Shown: one piece after another, positions 4,254-5,085 of the stretch
How positions within the stretch are numbered: the stretch's first letter is position 1
How the letters are laid out: every line of letters begins with the position of its first letter
From: an archaeon
GTDB taxonomy: Archaea; Nanobdellota; Nanobdellia; SCGC-AAA011-G17; GW2011-AR17
Assembly: GCA_023245755.1 (NCBI GenBank)
Contig: JAHFJQ010000074.1
Coordinates: 1-5,085 of the forward strand
Direction: 5' to 3'
DNA length: 5,085 nucleotides
Program-made: the position numbers and the translations under genes
The notes under the pieces: model-generated
What the model was told of the DNA's origin: nothing
What the model saw: the letters and a program-made list of their open reading frames with translations, nothing else
Database searches by the model: none

Positions 4254-5057
4254 ATGCTTTCTGTTACAGATCTTACCGGGTATATGTATTGTTCTCGAAA
4301 ATTATATTTCAACAAAGTTTTAGGTATACGTGAAAAAGCTTCTGTTGTTAGCATTAAAGGAACAATTAAGCATGCTGTTTTTGAGGATGCTGGAAGAGAA
4401 GATAAAAATACCCTGCTTTCTTTTAGAAATACAGATTCTCTTGAAAGCTTAGAAATGAATTACCGAGTAGTATACTACAAAATTCTTATGTTTCATATTC
4501 AACGTATGAAAAAAGAACTCGAAGCACAGGGCTTGAAGACTCTTGCTGTATACCAAGAGTTATGGCCTTTCTTTCTCAAAGAAGCACAAGATAAAAGTAG
4601 ATATTTCTTTGCATTAGCAAAAGAAAAAAACCTGTATGGAGAAACTTTGTGGCTTGCACTTCCTAAGGCTGTACCCGAACTCAAAATTATTTCTCAAAAA
4701 TTAGAGCTCATAGGTATTATTGATAGAGTAGAAATTGATGGAAGCTTTGTTCCTATTGAAATCAAGACTGGAAGTGCACCAAAGGAAGGAGTCTGGAAAG
4801 AAAATATGATCCAGCTTGGCGCATATATGCTGCTCTTGAGTGAACACTATGGAAAGGAAATCACTGAAGGTTATATTGAGTATAGGGCTGTGAATGAACG
4901 ACGAAAGGTATTCATGAACCCCTTTCTTAAAGATGAGATTTTTGAACTCTTGCGTAAGGTACGACAGACACTGAACAGTAAAGAACTCCCCGAGAAAACG
5001 AAAGATCTGAGGAAATGTGACAGCTGTGGTATACGAGAAATCTGTTATTCTAGGTAG
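4254..5057 (+). CDS. Cas4/RecB-like PD-(D/E)XK nuclease with iron-sulfur cysteines
   Basis: This 267-residue protein shows the full Cas4-type signature: N-terminal C13 (TGYMYCSRKLYF), H40 in KGTIKHAVFE, catalytic D157 (IGIIDRVE), E169 and K171 in PIEIKTG, Q187/Y191 in MIQLGAYM, and C255-x2-C258-x5-C264 at the end. C13 with the last three cysteines should hold a 4Fe-4S cluster. Cas4-like enzymes cut single-stranded DNA, often as 5'-3' exonucleases. It is longer than typical CRISPR Cas4 (about 170-220 residues) because of a mostly helical insert between H40 and D157 (about 45-150). No cas1, cas2 or repeat array is visible, so a stand-alone repair or replication role is as likely as CRISPR adaptation. 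The start at 4254 is set by TATA spacing and by the usual N-terminal motif close to the first Met. Confidence 0.9.
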   Translation: MLSVTDLTGYMYCSRKLYFNKVLGIREKASVVSIKGTIKHAVFEDAGREDKNTLLSFRNTDSLESLEMNYRVVYYKILMFHIQRMKKELEAQGLKTLAVYQELWPFFLKEAQDKSRYFFALAKEKNLYGETLWLALPKAVPELKIISQKLELIGIIDRVEIDGSFVPIEIKTGSAPKEGVWKENMIQLGAYMLLLSEHYGKEITEGYIEYRAVNERRKVFMNPFLKDEIFELLRKVRQTLNSKELPEKTKDLRKCDSCGIREICYSR

Positions 5058-5065
5058 AAGAAAGG

Positions 5066-5073
5066 TTTATAAA
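5066..5073 (+). promoter_or_regulatory. TATA box of a gene beyond the window
   Basis: TTTATAAA follows the nuclease stop by eight bases and sits in the same 12-base context, AGGTTTATAAAG, as the box at 3874. With the spacing seen for the other genes, a plus-strand start codon is expected at about 5095-5096. Confidence 0.65.
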
Positions 5074-5085
5074 GACAAGATTTTT

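Noticed and set aside
4114..4323. Plus-strand open frame of 69 codons spanning the junction of paralogue B and the nuclease
   Set aside because: It overlaps two supported genes in another frame; its hydrophobic stretch comes from the pyrimidine tract between them, and no TATA box is placed for it.
4254..5085. CRISPR adaptation locus suggested by the Cas4-like gene
   Set aside because: No repeat array, cas1 or cas2 is present in the window, and solo Cas4-like nucleases are common in archaea.

Overview
The window is an AT-rich archaeal chromosome segment. The evidence is the gene set: eukaryotic-type ribosomal proteins eL34 and eL14, a prefoldin alpha subunit and an archaeo-eukaryotic primase. 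The signals agree, with TATA boxes about 26 bases upstream of ATG codons and almost no Shine-Dalgarno sites. The compact gene spacing and the compact primase, which looks like a PriS-PriL fusion, suggest a DPANN lineage (Woesearchaeota, Pacearchaeota or Nanoarchaeota-like). That placement is an inference, not something the sequence proves.

Layout. On the minus strand (817 down to 1), a YbaK-type aminoacyl-tRNA editing-domain protein is followed, with a one-base TAATG overlap, by a MOSC-domain protein cut off by the window start. A short divergent promoter region (818-901) separates this pair from plus-strand genes that run to the end. First come translation and folding genes: eL34 (902-1168), eL14 with a lysine-rich tail (1236-1610) and the directly abutting prefoldin alpha (1611-2003). 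Next is a 439-residue DNA primase (2036-3355) with a PriS catalytic core and a C-terminal cysteine-bearing domain resembling the iron-sulfur domain of PriL. Two small paralogous proteins of unknown function follow (3436-3780 and 3903-4229). The last gene is a Cas4/RecB-like PD-(D/E)XK nuclease with a complete set of iron-sulfur cysteines (4254-5057). A further TATA box at 5066-5073 predicts another gene starting about ten bases beyond the window.

Expression. Six genes (ybaK-like, eL34, primase, both small paralogues, nuclease) each have a TATA box centred 25.5-26.5 bases upstream of the A of ATG, so their mRNAs should be leaderless. eL14 is the exception, with a clear Shine-Dalgarno site, and prefoldin alpha depends on the eL14 transcript. 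The genes therefore appear to be mostly independent units, apart from the eL14-prefoldin and YbaK-MOSC pairs. No gene-free stretch exceeds about 125 bases. No CRISPR array, tRNA, rRNA or mobile element was seen.
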